This document shows, piece after piece, positions 25,199-33,852 of a DNA stretch of 64,000 nt. A model generated the notes under the pieces. That model was given only the letters and a program-made list of their open reading frames with translations. It did no database searches and had not been told where the DNA came from. The DNA is from Protopterus annectens (Eukaryota; Chordata; Ceratodontiformes; Protopteridae), in assembly GCF_019279795.1 (NCBI RefSeq), contig NC_056750.1:829278519-829342518 (forward strand), in the 5' to 3' direction. Both the position numbers and the translations under genes were made by a program. Every line of letters starts with the position of its first letter. Position 1 is the stretch's first letter.

Positions 25199-25202
<4 letters not shown>
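23206..25202 (-). mobile_element. CR1/L2-like LINE, 5'-truncated, young, minus strand
   Basis: The 3' end (minus-strand reading ...gatagcctagtacctaccta then tgaaccgatgaacc) abuts an AT tract. The 5' truncation point, in the EN-RT linker, abuts another AT tract at 25203. The short 3' untranslated region (23206-23301) carries the family's ggctaggcttgcatgggccc segment, which can pair with the following gatagcctag. The RT frame (23302-25203) is uninterrupted, making this the least decayed copy of the family here. Other copies: 7970, 32395, 33853, 36305, 38291, 40418, 42480, 44732, 54050 and 62405. Confidence 0.93.

Positions 25203-25203
<1 letters not shown>
23302..25203 (-). CDS. Reverse transcriptase (ORF2 C-terminal two-thirds), 5'-truncated but open
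   Basis: About 633 uninterrupted codons. The frame even reads on into the adjacent TA repeat, adding about 30 non-element residues including an upstream ATG at 25291-25293. In that extended numbering the first LINE residue is 31. The RT entry motif GNYHPISLMSLVCKAMERII is at about 221-240. Palm motif A (DLAKAFDTIPH) is near 294-304, GIPQGSVLGPLLF at 350-362 and catalytic VADD at 381-384. Motif VADD differs from FADD/YADD by its first residue; the two aspartates are intact. C-terminal RPQKYLTKRITGL and WNRLPIYVKQSSSLALFK segments follow. The endonuclease domain is missing, so it cannot be autonomous. Whether it is transcribed is unknown. Confidence 0.88.

Positions 25204-25271
<68 letters not shown>
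25203..25271. repeat. (TA)n microsatellite, right part
   Basis: 69 bp of TA repeat at the 5' truncation junction of the LINE. Together with 21934-22028 and 23149-23205 it is best read as one original TA tract split by two insertions. Confidence 0.95.
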
Positions 25272-25273
<2 letters not shown>

Positions 25274-25749
25274 TCTCCTCTGGCATTGTACAACTTCTCA
25301 GTTTCCCCTGATCATGGCTCATCTGTACTATAATTAGGGTAGGACGAAGGGGAAGGCTGCCATGGGAGCCACTTTAGAACACCTCTTGCATTCATTTTAG
25401 AAGCTTTAAGACTAACACAGGTTCATAAATGAATGCCAGTACTGTATTTGGGTTGCAGTTGAAGCTCAGTGTGTACTAGAAACAAAAATGCTTGCTATGG
25501 TTGAAGCTTGCTACAGTTACAGAAGTATAGGAGACCTTCTGATCTTTGGGAAGTAGAAATTTGATCTGAGGGGTTGCTGGTCTGTGAAACTTCTCATTTC
25601 ATCTAGCCATAGATTTGCCAAAATCTCTCTTCTATGAGAAGCTAGAGTTTCTGCCATTGTGGTCTTCCAAACCTTTTTGAAAAAGCACTTATGAAGTGAT
25701 TCATACATCCTGGACTAATTGCACAATTCCCTAGAAAATTATTTTACGT
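25272..25749. other. No recognised feature
   Basis: Unique-looking sequence between the TA tract and the presumed 3' end of the L1-like LINE. No motif seen. Confidence 0.4.
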
Positions 25750-28541
25750 ATATATACTTCTATAAGTTCTTTCTTTCTCAAATATCTTTTTATTAAATCT
25801 TTTTATAATTTGAACTCTAAAATGATGTACAGTACAATAGGTGTTGATGTTACAATTTGCATAACATTAGCAAGTTATTAAGCTAGGTGTTAACATACTG
25901 TGATAAAAAAAAGAATTTCAAATTAGCTGAAGTTGATAACAAAGGATTACAATGAAGTTATGATTGTGTTATGATTCAGTCATGAGGTATGAATATAGTA
26001 AACCAATTGGCCTATACATTATGTTAATTCAATAAGACTGTATCTTGAAGCATAGCATAAAAAATCTAAACTACTATACATTATATACATATTTACAAAA
26101 AAATCACCTTAGTTGATGCTGTCACTACTTTTAACTAAAGAGAGTGTATAATAACTTTATGTATATCTGCATACTATGCCCTTCATGATAAATTATCAAT
26201 TAAAGCTTTACAGTAGTTCTGATAATATGCCTGGTTCTTTTGACTTTTGGTGTACAGCTTCTTAGCTAATACATGTTTTTTTTGCCATGTTCTTGTATTC
26301 TGTCCAATTAAGTTTGGATCTGTCCGGACAGTTTTTGGCTATGTAAAATTTTAATAAGGCACATCGCATTATAGTGATGTGTTTAGTGAGGCTATTATTA
26401 TATTCCTCTTAAAAATATGTCATATCACTGTTTCCCAAGTTAGAAAAAAAAGTCTACTCAAAATCTACACTAAGAGAAATCTCAGTGAGCACCACAGTTT
26501 GTAAACTTTTTTTGCAGCTCCAGAAGATGTAAAATATCAACATCTTTATTAGGACAAAAAGAACAATAAGTTGACTTAGATGGATTAAATTTGTTAAGAT
26601 GGACAGGTGTATGGTATGCATTAGGACAATCAGGTGACTTAGTTGGATTACATTTGTTAAGATGGACAGGTGCATAGTATGCATTATTGGACAAGTGTAT
26701 GGTATGGATTAAATTTGTTAAGATGGACAGGTGTATGGTATGCATTATTGGACAGGTGTATGTTATGGATTAAATTTGTTAAGATGGACAGGTGTATGGT
26801 ATGCATTAGGACAATAGGGTGACTTAGATGGATTACATTTGTTAAGATGGACAGGTGTATGGTATGCATTAGGACAATAAGGTAACTTAGATGGATTAAA
26901 TTTGTTAAGATGGACAGGTGTATGGTATGCATTATTGGACAGGTGCATGGTATGGATTAAATTTGTTAAGATGGACAGATGTATGGTATGCATTAGGACA
27001 ATAGGGTGACTTAAATGGATTAAATTTGTTAAGCTGGGCAGGTGTATGGTATGCATTAGGACAATAAGGGGACTTAAATGGATTAGATTTGTTAAGATGG
27101 ACACATGTACAGTATGCATTAGGGCACTAGGGTGACTTAGATGGATTAAATTTGTTAAGATGGACAGGTGTATGGTATGGATTAAATTTGTTAAGATGGA
27201 TAGGTGTATGGTATGCATTAGGACAATAAGATGACTTAGACGGATTAAATTTGTTAAGATGGACAGGTGTATGATATGATAGACAGGTGTATGGTATGAA
27301 TGACAGGTGTATGGTATGCATTAGGACAATAGGGTGATTTGGATTACATTTGTTTAGATGGACAGGTGTATGGTATGCATTAGGACAATAGGATGATTTA
27401 AATGGATTAAATTTGTTAAGATGGACAGGTGTACGGTATGTATTAGGACAATAGGGTGACTTAGATGGATTAAATTTCTTAAGATGGACAGGTGTATGGT
27501 ATGATGGACAGGTGTATGGTATAATGGATAGGTGTATGGTATGCACTGGTGAAGATCATGATCTGAGTGTATATTAGTTTCTTAAATGGTGTCAGTTTTA
27601 TGGTGTTTCCAATAGCTAATTCCTTCTGATTTTATTTCAAGTTACTGCATTTTTCTTCCCAATACTTTGAAAATAGGATTATATTTTGATATTTTATTTT
27701 AGTTATTAATTTATACATATTTGAGTGCATTTTCTTTTTGTATAACAGCAACTTTTGAATTTGTTGTGCTACTTTGATATCCTGCTCATTTACAATAATA
27801 TCCTTAGTTATTTTAACTAAGTATAAGATTTGTTTTATTATCACATTGCATGTATTACTTGCTTTGAGAGTGTTCTTGATGTTTTAGATTGATAGGTTTT
27901 GCAACTGGTAGAGATCCCATACTGTATGATTTTTTATTAACAGATATTTATCTAAGTTTAACATAGAGTTTGCTAATTTTATATTAGGATTGTTGTGTAT
28001 TGGTTGTAGAAGAATAATCATATCTTTTAGTTTTAATGATATTAGCAGTTTTCTTTAAAATTTCACACATTAATTAAAACTGGGTGAATTTTTAATTTCG
28101 TAAGGGTTTCTTGGTTTAGGAAGGGAATTGCTTTCGGGTTAATTTTAGATGAAATAATATTTTGGTGAAATAATTTAATCCATAATGGGTTCCATTCATT
28201 ACTCAATGGATCGTAGTTAGCTATTTGAATAATGCGGCTAGCATTAACAATTTCATGGTAGAGTTGGAAATCCAGAAGGATTAGACCTCCTTTTTCTTTT
28301 TGGAGTATTAGTTTGTTGTAACCAATTCTTGTACTCTTCGGATACCATATGAATTTTGCTAGTAGAACTTTAATTTTATTAAAGAAGGAAGCTGGAATTT
28401 TCATGAAAGTGGCATTCATTTGGTATAAAATTTTAGGGAGTATGCTTATTTTGACAATTGAGGCCTTCGATAAAGTAGAAAGTTTAAGCTTTTCCCATTA
28501 GCTAATGTTGCAGACTATATTAGTCCAAGTTTTAAATATGT
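25750..28541 (-). mobile_element. L1/Tx1-like LINE, 3' half, minus strand
   Basis: Minus-strand reading gives ORF2 C-terminal motifs in order. KLSTLSKASIVKISILPKIL and FFNKIKVLLAKFIWYPKSTR lie near 28500-28320. KGGLILLDFQLYHEIVNASR (the GGL-LPD-YY motif of L1-type ORF2) is near 28290. IYTQIMI is near 27560. A CSFCPNKDVDILHLL segment, matching the C-terminal CxxC...H zinc-like motif of L1/Tx1 ORF2, lies near 26570-26520. ALLKFYIAKNCPDRSKLNW lies near 26360-26310. Frameshifts and stops are present. The 3' border near 25750 is a guess. Upstream sequence was split off by the Penelope-like insertion; its continuation beyond 30547 is not clearly recognisable. Confidence 0.75.
26560..27545 (-). repeat. 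63-bp minisatellite, about 16 units, made of L1-like ORF sequence
   Basis: Unit on the plus strand: ggattaaatttgttaagatg, gacaggtgtatggtatgcat, taggacaatagggtgactta, gat. On the minus strand a 63-bp unit reads HTPVHLNKFNPSKSPYCPNA plus Y, and the last unit runs directly into YCSFCPNKDVDILHLL of the LINE ORF. Shorter units (attattggacaggtgtatgg type, and doublets near 27270-27310 and 27490-27545) are internally deleted. The array is therefore an in-place amplification of a segment of the LINE's C-terminal coding region. Confidence 0.93.
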
Positions 28542-28544
28542 GTG

Positions 28545-29165
28545 AACTTGTGAAATGAAGGCGAAGAAGAATCAATAAAAGCCAGCAAATCTCCAAAAAG
28601 CTGATTTATTTAGGTAAGCGCTTTTGGCAAGGTTCTTACCCTGCCTTCTTCAGACAAACACATACAAATCAATCAAACCACTTTTAAAAGTACAGTTTAC
28701 CAATTAACTATTTAATTAACTATTTAAAAAGATAGCACACAATAGCAAAAATCCACCATACTTCCTACGAAAAGACTTCACTAATGTAATAAAAAATAAA
28801 TAATAAAATATTCACAATATGTGTTCATATTTAAAAATGTATCCTCATTTCAATACATTTATATCACAAATATTAATTATCGAAATCTTTTGTAGTGGGC
28901 ACGAAGCACAGGAAACTAAATAAATGAAAAAATGAGTAAATAAATAAACTTGTCATAAAGCTTTGATAAACGACAATATACTAAACAGCTAAAAAAAATT
29001 AATCTATTTCCTTACCCCAGAAAATACACCTCTAATGAAGAACACTGCAACATTGACAAAGTATGTCTAAACCTAAAAGTAATAATAATACATACATAAA
29101 TGACTAATAACTTATTAAAATATATGCTTCATCTTTGTAACGCTAACAGTTTAAGCATACATTAA
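28545..29165. repeat. Left inverted terminal repeat of the Penelope-like element
   Basis: Runs from aacttgtgaaatgaaggcga to the end of the gctaacagtttaagcataca segment. Its reverse complement matches 29886-30502 nearly base for base along the whole length, with a few percent difference and small indels. Such similarity implies either a recent origin or ongoing conversion between the arms. Confidence 0.93.
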
Positions 29166-29242
29166 ATAGCATAAATAGCAAACTTAAAATCATGTCCAGG
29201 ATTTTCTAAACAGTGTTTTGCTAAAGCATTATTGGTGTCCTT

Positions 29243-29737
29243 TTAAATAATAGCATATGAATTTTCATAAATATGCTGTGTAAACTTTCTTTCAGTCTTG
29301 CCAATATAATAGGCTTTACATTGGGAACATAGTGCCACATATGTGACACTTCTGGTGTCACAACTGTATCGACAATTGATTTTATAAATTGTGTCGTTAA
29401 TACACAAAAGGTGACTAACCAAGACATGTTTACATTGGGAACAGGCCCCACATTTAAACATGCCTACATTCCTATTTAACTGTGTTCTTTTTTTGGCCTC
29501 CAAAATTGTTTTTAAATTCCGGCCCCTCCTAAAAGTAATCTTAGGACATGTACCAAGAGATTTAAAAAGCTTTTCTTCACCATTTATAATATCCCAATTT
29601 TTATTAAGAATGTCTCTGATAAATTGATGGTCCAATGAAAAAGTACATAAAAATCTAGTCTGGTAGGAATTAGTATACCTGCTATCAACAGTCCCTTCTT
29701 GGTCTGTGAAGCTACTTTGATTGGAACCAACCTCCAT
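29243..29737 (-). pseudogene. GIY-YIG endonuclease region of the Penelope-like element
   Basis: Minus-strand reading shows a linker-type segment (WDIINGEEKLFKSLGTCPKI, FRRGRNLKTIL), then a cysteine-bearing part (MFKCGACSQCKHVLVSHLLC). Next come VTYVALCSQCKAYYIGKTER and an H-x-x-E-like end (HIYENSYAI). The Y...YIGKT-R pattern is the GIY-YIG core as it appears in Penelope-like elements, and the preceding CxxCxxC cluster is also typical of them. About 165 residues are visible, only the C-terminal portion of a complete family member. Treated here as a fossil fragment. Confidence 0.8.
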
Positions 29738-29885
29738 ATGTGTTGTCCTGCTATTTTACAACACAGACCTTAAGATTTTAGAGGGGGACCTTGGCAAATA
29801 TTGCTGGAGGTCGATGAATTGATGTGGCAAATAAGAACAAAGGCCCATCTTTATCCAGGTCTTAATGAAAATATATCTATAAAAT

Positions 29886-30502
29886 GTATGCTTAATCTGT
29901 TAGCGTTACAAAGATGAAGCATATATTTTAATAAGTTATTAGTCATTTATGTACGTATTATTATTACTTTTAGGTTTAGACATACTTTGTCAATGTTGCA
30001 GTGTTCTTCATTAGAGGTGTATTTTCTGGGGTAAGGAAATAGATAAATTTTTGTTTAGCTGTTTAGTATATTGTCGTTTATCAAAGCTTTATGACAAGTT
30101 TATTTATTTACTCATTTTTTCATTTATTTAGTTTCTTGTGCTTCGTGCCCACTACAAAAGATTTTGATAATCAATATTTGTGATATAAATGTATTGAAAT
30201 GAGGATACATTTTTAAATATGAACACATATTGTGAATATTTTATTATTTATTTTTTATTACATTAGTGAAGTCTTTTCGTAGGAAGTCCGATGGATTTTT
30301 GCTATTGTGTGCTATCTTTTTAAATAGTTAATTAAATAGTTAATTGGTAAACTGTTCTTTTAAAAGTGGTTTAATTGATTTGTATGTGTTTGTCTGAAGA
30401 AGGCAGGGTAAGAACCTTGCCGAAAGCACTTACCTAAATAAATCAGCTTTTTGGAGATTTGCCGGCTTTTATTGATTCTTCTTCACCTTCATTTCACAAG
30501 TT
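29886..30502. repeat. Right inverted terminal repeat of the Penelope-like element
   Basis: Inverted partner of 28545-29165, from atgtatgcttaatctgttag to cttcatttcacaagttt. It contains the hammerhead-like motif at 30394-30425. About 28 bp beyond the arm (30503-30530) still lie inside the target duplication and have no partner at the left end. Confidence 0.92.
30394..30425 (+). ncRNA. Possible hammerhead-like ribozyme core
   Basis: CTGAAGA (30394-30400) and GAAA (30422-30425) enclose a strong hairpin: GGCAGGG (30402-30408) pairs with CCTTGCC (30415-30421) around a TAAGAA loop. This has the CUGANGA-helix II-GAAA layout of hammerhead ribozymes, which are known in Penelope-like terminal repeats. 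Against it, one extra A sits between CTGAAGA and the helix, and helices I and III are not convincing. The left arm has AAAA where this arm has GAAA. Confidence 0.3.
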
Positions 30503-30546
30503 TAGTGCGTGTTTTTTGTCGTTTTCATTTCAAGTTTTAAATATGT

Positions 30547-31261
30547 TGTTATTAATCAACTTAATAAGTTCTTGCAGTAGTATATGGTATAAATATAGAA
30601 TTTCTAAATCAATAAATAGCATTTCTGATGGTAACCATGTGAAATGTTGGGACTAGTAAGACCGAGTCCTGAAACACAGAGACTGAATAGCCAAAAAAGC
30701 AGACTTCCAAATATTAAGAATCCATTTCGTGGAAAATTCCCTTTTATCAGAGGTATGGCGATCTTGGAGTTGATATATATATATAAGTTCAGGAGGTATG
30801 GGTGGGCTTGCCTCATTTCTTTGGAGGGGGGTTTATCTCCCTGCAAAAAAGAAGTATAAAGCAGAAAAGGAAAAGCAGTGTTCAAGGTTTGTTTTTCTTT
30901 TGGACTTTTGGGCTTTTTTTTTGGCAAGTCAGTACTCAGCATTTCAAGTCCTAGCATTTTAATAAGGAGCCATTTCTGATGGATCAAAACAGTCCCAATA
31001 ATCCCCTTTTCCAGCACAGAACCCCTAGTTCTGTTCCAAAAAGGTGGGTCATGGGTCCAGCATAGCCCATCTGCATTGTTGCAATTGTTGCCAGGAATAC
31101 AACTAAAGATGAACTGAAAATGCTACAATGACAAAGCCCACCTGGACAAATTGATATTTACATCTTTCTGCTTTTATGACCACTGCAGGGGTGTATGGTC
31201 AATTATCAAAGTAAAGTTAATCCCAACATGTAATACTGTAAGAAAGTTAGTGCCCACTTAG
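30547..31261. other. No gene; foldback-family remnant near 30690-30860
   Basis: 30755-30845 contains tcttggagttgatatatata, ggaggtatgggtgggcttgc and ggaggggggtttatctccct. This resembles the internal ggagttggtatattta ... ggggggctttccccctgc part of the foldback element at 22029-23148. The rest shows nothing I can name. Confidence 0.45.
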
Positions 31262-32170
31262 TAGTGAGGTATTCTCATTCCATGCCAGAGTGTCCCACTC
31301 ATTTCATGTCAGAGTGTCCCATTCATTCCATATCAGAGTGTCCCATTCATTTCATGTCAGAGTGTCCCATTCATTCCATGTCAGAGTGTCCCACTCATTT
31401 CATGTCAGTGTCCCACTCATTCCATGCCAGAGTGTCACATTCATTTCATGTCAGAGTGTCCCACTCATGTCATGTCAGAGTGTCCCATTCATTCCATGTC
31501 AGAGTGTCCCACTCATTTCATGTCAGAGTGTCTCACTCATTTCATCCCAGAGTGTCCCATTCATTCCATGTCAGAGTGCCCCACTCATTTCATGTCAGAG
31601 TGTCCCACTCATTCCATGCCAGAGTGTCCCATTCATTTCATGTCAGAGTGTCCCATTCATTCCATGTCAGAGTGTCCCACTCATTTCATGTCAGAGTGTC
31701 CCACTCATTCCATGCCAGAGTGTCCCATTCATTTCATGTCAGAGTGTCCCATTCATTCCATGTCAGAGTGTCCCACTCATTTCATGTCAGAGTGTCCCAT
31801 TCATTCCATGTCAGAGTGTCCCACTCATTTCATGTCAGAGTGTCTCACTCATTTCATCCCAGAGTGTCCCATTCATTCCATGTCAGAGTGCCCCACTCAT
31901 TTCATGTCAGAGTGTCCCATTCATTCCATGTCAGAGTGTCCCACTCATTTCATGTCAGAGTGTCCCATTCATTCCATGTCAGAGTGTCCCATTCATTGCA
32001 TGTCAGAGTGTCTCACTCACTGCATGTCAGGGTGTCTCACTCACTGCATGTCAGAGTGTCTCACTCACTGCATGTCAGAGTGTCCCATTCATTGCATGCC
32101 AGAGTGTCTCACTCACTGCATGTAAGATTGCCTTGCTCATTCCATGTCAAAGTGCCTCATCTCAGTCATA
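31262..32170. repeat. 24-bp minisatellite, about 37 copies
   Basis: Unit cccactcatttcatgtcaga followed by gtgt, with two main variants (cactcatttcatg and cattcattccatg) interspersed in runs. Near the end the units change to cactcactgcatg, then fade out by 32170. The unit has no stop codon in any forward frame, so all three plus-strand frames stay open for 230-340 codons. These are artefacts of the array and not genes. Confidence 0.96.
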
Positions 32171-32554
32171 CTTATCTTCTTGTTTATATATCAGACCGGG
32201 TATTCCTCACCTTCTACTTTTTGTGGGAGAAAAAAAAAGTTCCCAGCCCTAATTCAGATACATCAGTGCATACAGTCAAGATTTTATAAAGTCAGAAGCA
32301 ACCAAAACTGGTACCAAGCATAAGACAGATTTAATATGACTGAAAATCACATTGGTTTCTGTTGTCCATTTCAACTAGATTTGCATAATTCTTTTAAGGT
32401 CTGTCAGATAAGTTCCTAGGTAAGTACTAGGATAGCTGCCCTGGCTGGCCATTTTAAGCCTAGCCACTTTCCCTTTTTGTGCTCAAAATACCCCATCCCA
32501 TTTGGTTATAGATCAGCTTTATCGATCCCACGGTTGATAATTATATATTACTGA

Positions 32555-32916
32555 GCACTGTCAGTGGCACAGCAGCGACCACACTTGCCTATAGTGCAGA
32601 AGGCTGCGGGTTCATTTCCCATATCAGGTAGATTGCATAAGGGTGTGCCGCCCTCCTGAGTGTGCCATCTTTTAGATGAGATGTTAAACTGAGGCCCCAT
32701 CTACTTGAGTTGGTGGTAGCTCAAGTGGATGTAAAAGATCCCATAGCACCTATAGAAAAGATTAGGGGAAGTTCCCAATACCCTGGCCAAATATCCCCTA
32801 GTAGCATAAATACCACTTCATGTCTCCCCTGAAAAGAGGCTATTAGGTCCTGGGGCTTACCTGGTCAACAATGGATAAATAAATAAATTAATAAATAAAA
32901 TAAAAATAATAAATTA
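32555..32916 (+). mobile_element. V-SINE-like tRNA SINE with LINE-type tail
   Basis: The tRNA-like head has an A box in gtcagtggcacagcagcgac and a B box in gcgggttcatttccc. A conserved central domain follows: ttttagatgagatgttaaac, tgaggcccc, gtaaaagatcccatagcac and ccctggccaaatatcccc. The 3' part has ctgaaaagaggct and ttacctggtcaacaatgg, then an (AAAT)n tail. The central domain is one seen in SINEs of fishes and other lower vertebrates. The 3' segment resembles the LINE 3' ends at 14220-14298 and 49805-49893 (ctgaaaatgggct ... ggttaacaaatg), as expected if that LINE supplies the retrotransposition machinery. Confidence 0.82.
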
Positions 32917-33479
32917 CCCCTAATGAGAATAACTGGGATCAGAACGTAGATTAATTGAGGAGACCCATGCATAGGATAAGGCAATCAGATGCTGCACTTG
33001 TTCCATTAATAGAAAGGGGGCAGTCCTGGGGCACATTTTCTGTTTACTATCCATAGTCCTAAGCTGTTTGTTTTATGTGGATGGGGAGTTTGTTCCCAAG
33101 TAGCAGTATCCTCTCTGCAGTATACCTGTCTCTCAAACCATTCTGTTCATGTTTCAGAAGTTTAGATCCCAAGAATGGACATTTCTGATACCATTTGACT
33201 TGCTGATCTGCAGTAATGGGTCAGAGGATGCCTTGCATGCCAGACACAGGTCAACTTTTAGCAGTCTGTAGGAGACTGAGTATAGTGACAGGGCTTTTTG
33301 TCCGTCCATGTAGAACATATTGTTTAGGCCTTGTATCCTTTTACTAAGGTACCTCTGTGGGAATTCCAGTGTTGCATGTGTCTGGACAGATCCATGAAAA
33401 AGGAGATATTATATTCAATGATTGACCTAATGAGAGCTGATTAAAGGGGGGGCGATCAACAAACTAATAAAAACAAAAA

Positions 33480-33655
33480 CTGCTCCACAAATAAAAAGCA
33501 AACAGAAAACCAGATACTGTACTTTAGTAAGTACTTTCGTTAAGTTTAATAACTGAAGGTCTGAAGAATTTGGGTTATTAAACTTAATGAAAGCACTTAC
33601 TAAACTACAGTATCTGGTTTTCTATTTGCCTTTGCTTTTTATTTGTAAAGGGAGG
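33480..33655. mobile_element. Hairpin MITE-like insert, ~70-bp inverted arms
   Basis: The left arm (aataaaaagcaaacagaaaa, ccagatactgtac, agtaagtactttcgttaag, tttaataac) is inverted in the right arm (gttattaaacttaatgaaag, cacttactaaactacagtat, ctggttttc). A short loop around tgaaggtctgaagaatttgg separates the arms. It sits inside the LINE, with aaaggggggg on one side and aaagggaggc on the other as a possible target duplication. The loop and right arm contain CTGAAGA ... GAAAGCACTTAC, the same module as in the Penelope-like terminal repeat, so it may be a derivative of such an element. Confidence 0.65.
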
Positions 33656-33852
33656 CAATGACATTCCTAGATCTAGACACAATCCCTTTCTTTATGAGCT
33701 GTGCAATATAGAAGGACTTTCTTACAACAATAGACCCATATTAATCAAAATGTAGGTCATAAATTCTGAAATCCAGAGCAACTGAGTCATCTCTTAGGGG
33801 AGTATTGTCAATGTGGTAGTTTCCTGGGGTAGATGACTTCCCAGAGGCAGTA

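Larger units (their letters stand above)
28542..30530 (-). mobile_element. Penelope-like element with long inverted terminal repeats
   Basis: About 1.99 kb flanked by a perfect 16-bp target duplication, caagttttaaatatgt, at 28526-28541 and 30531-30546. It consists of two ~0.6-kb arms in inverted orientation and a ~0.7-kb internal part with a minus-strand GIY-YIG-type region. Penelope-like elements are known to carry GIY-YIG endonuclease domains and terminal repeats in direct or inverted arrangement. No RT part was recognised, so it looks incomplete. It interrupted the L1-like LINE to its left, so it is younger than that LINE. Confidence 0.82.
32395..33852 (-). mobile_element. CR1/L2-like LINE, 3' half, decayed, minus strand, interrupted
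   Basis: The 3' end is at 32395-32540 (plus-strand reading taggtaagtactaggatagc then ccattttaagcctagcca). ORF2 C-terminal coding sequence lies at 33000-33445 and, after a hairpin insertion, at 33655-33850; the order matches 23310-24000 of the intact copy. A V-SINE-like element (32555-32916) and a hairpin MITE (33480-33655) are inserted in it. It is diverged from the open copy and broken by stops and indels. It meets an oppositely oriented copy of the same family at about 33853. Confidence 0.8.

Noticed and set aside
31264-32289. Open frames of 341, 320 and 233 codons in three forward frames, looking like a repetitive protein gene
   Set aside because: The 24-bp unit contains no stop in any forward frame, so all frames stay open automatically. 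No start context, signal or non-repeat coding sequence supports a gene.
33489-33650. rho-independent-type terminator hairpin
   Set aside because: The inverted repeat is large, AT-rich and lies inside a LINE in eukaryotic DNA; an inserted hairpin element fits better.
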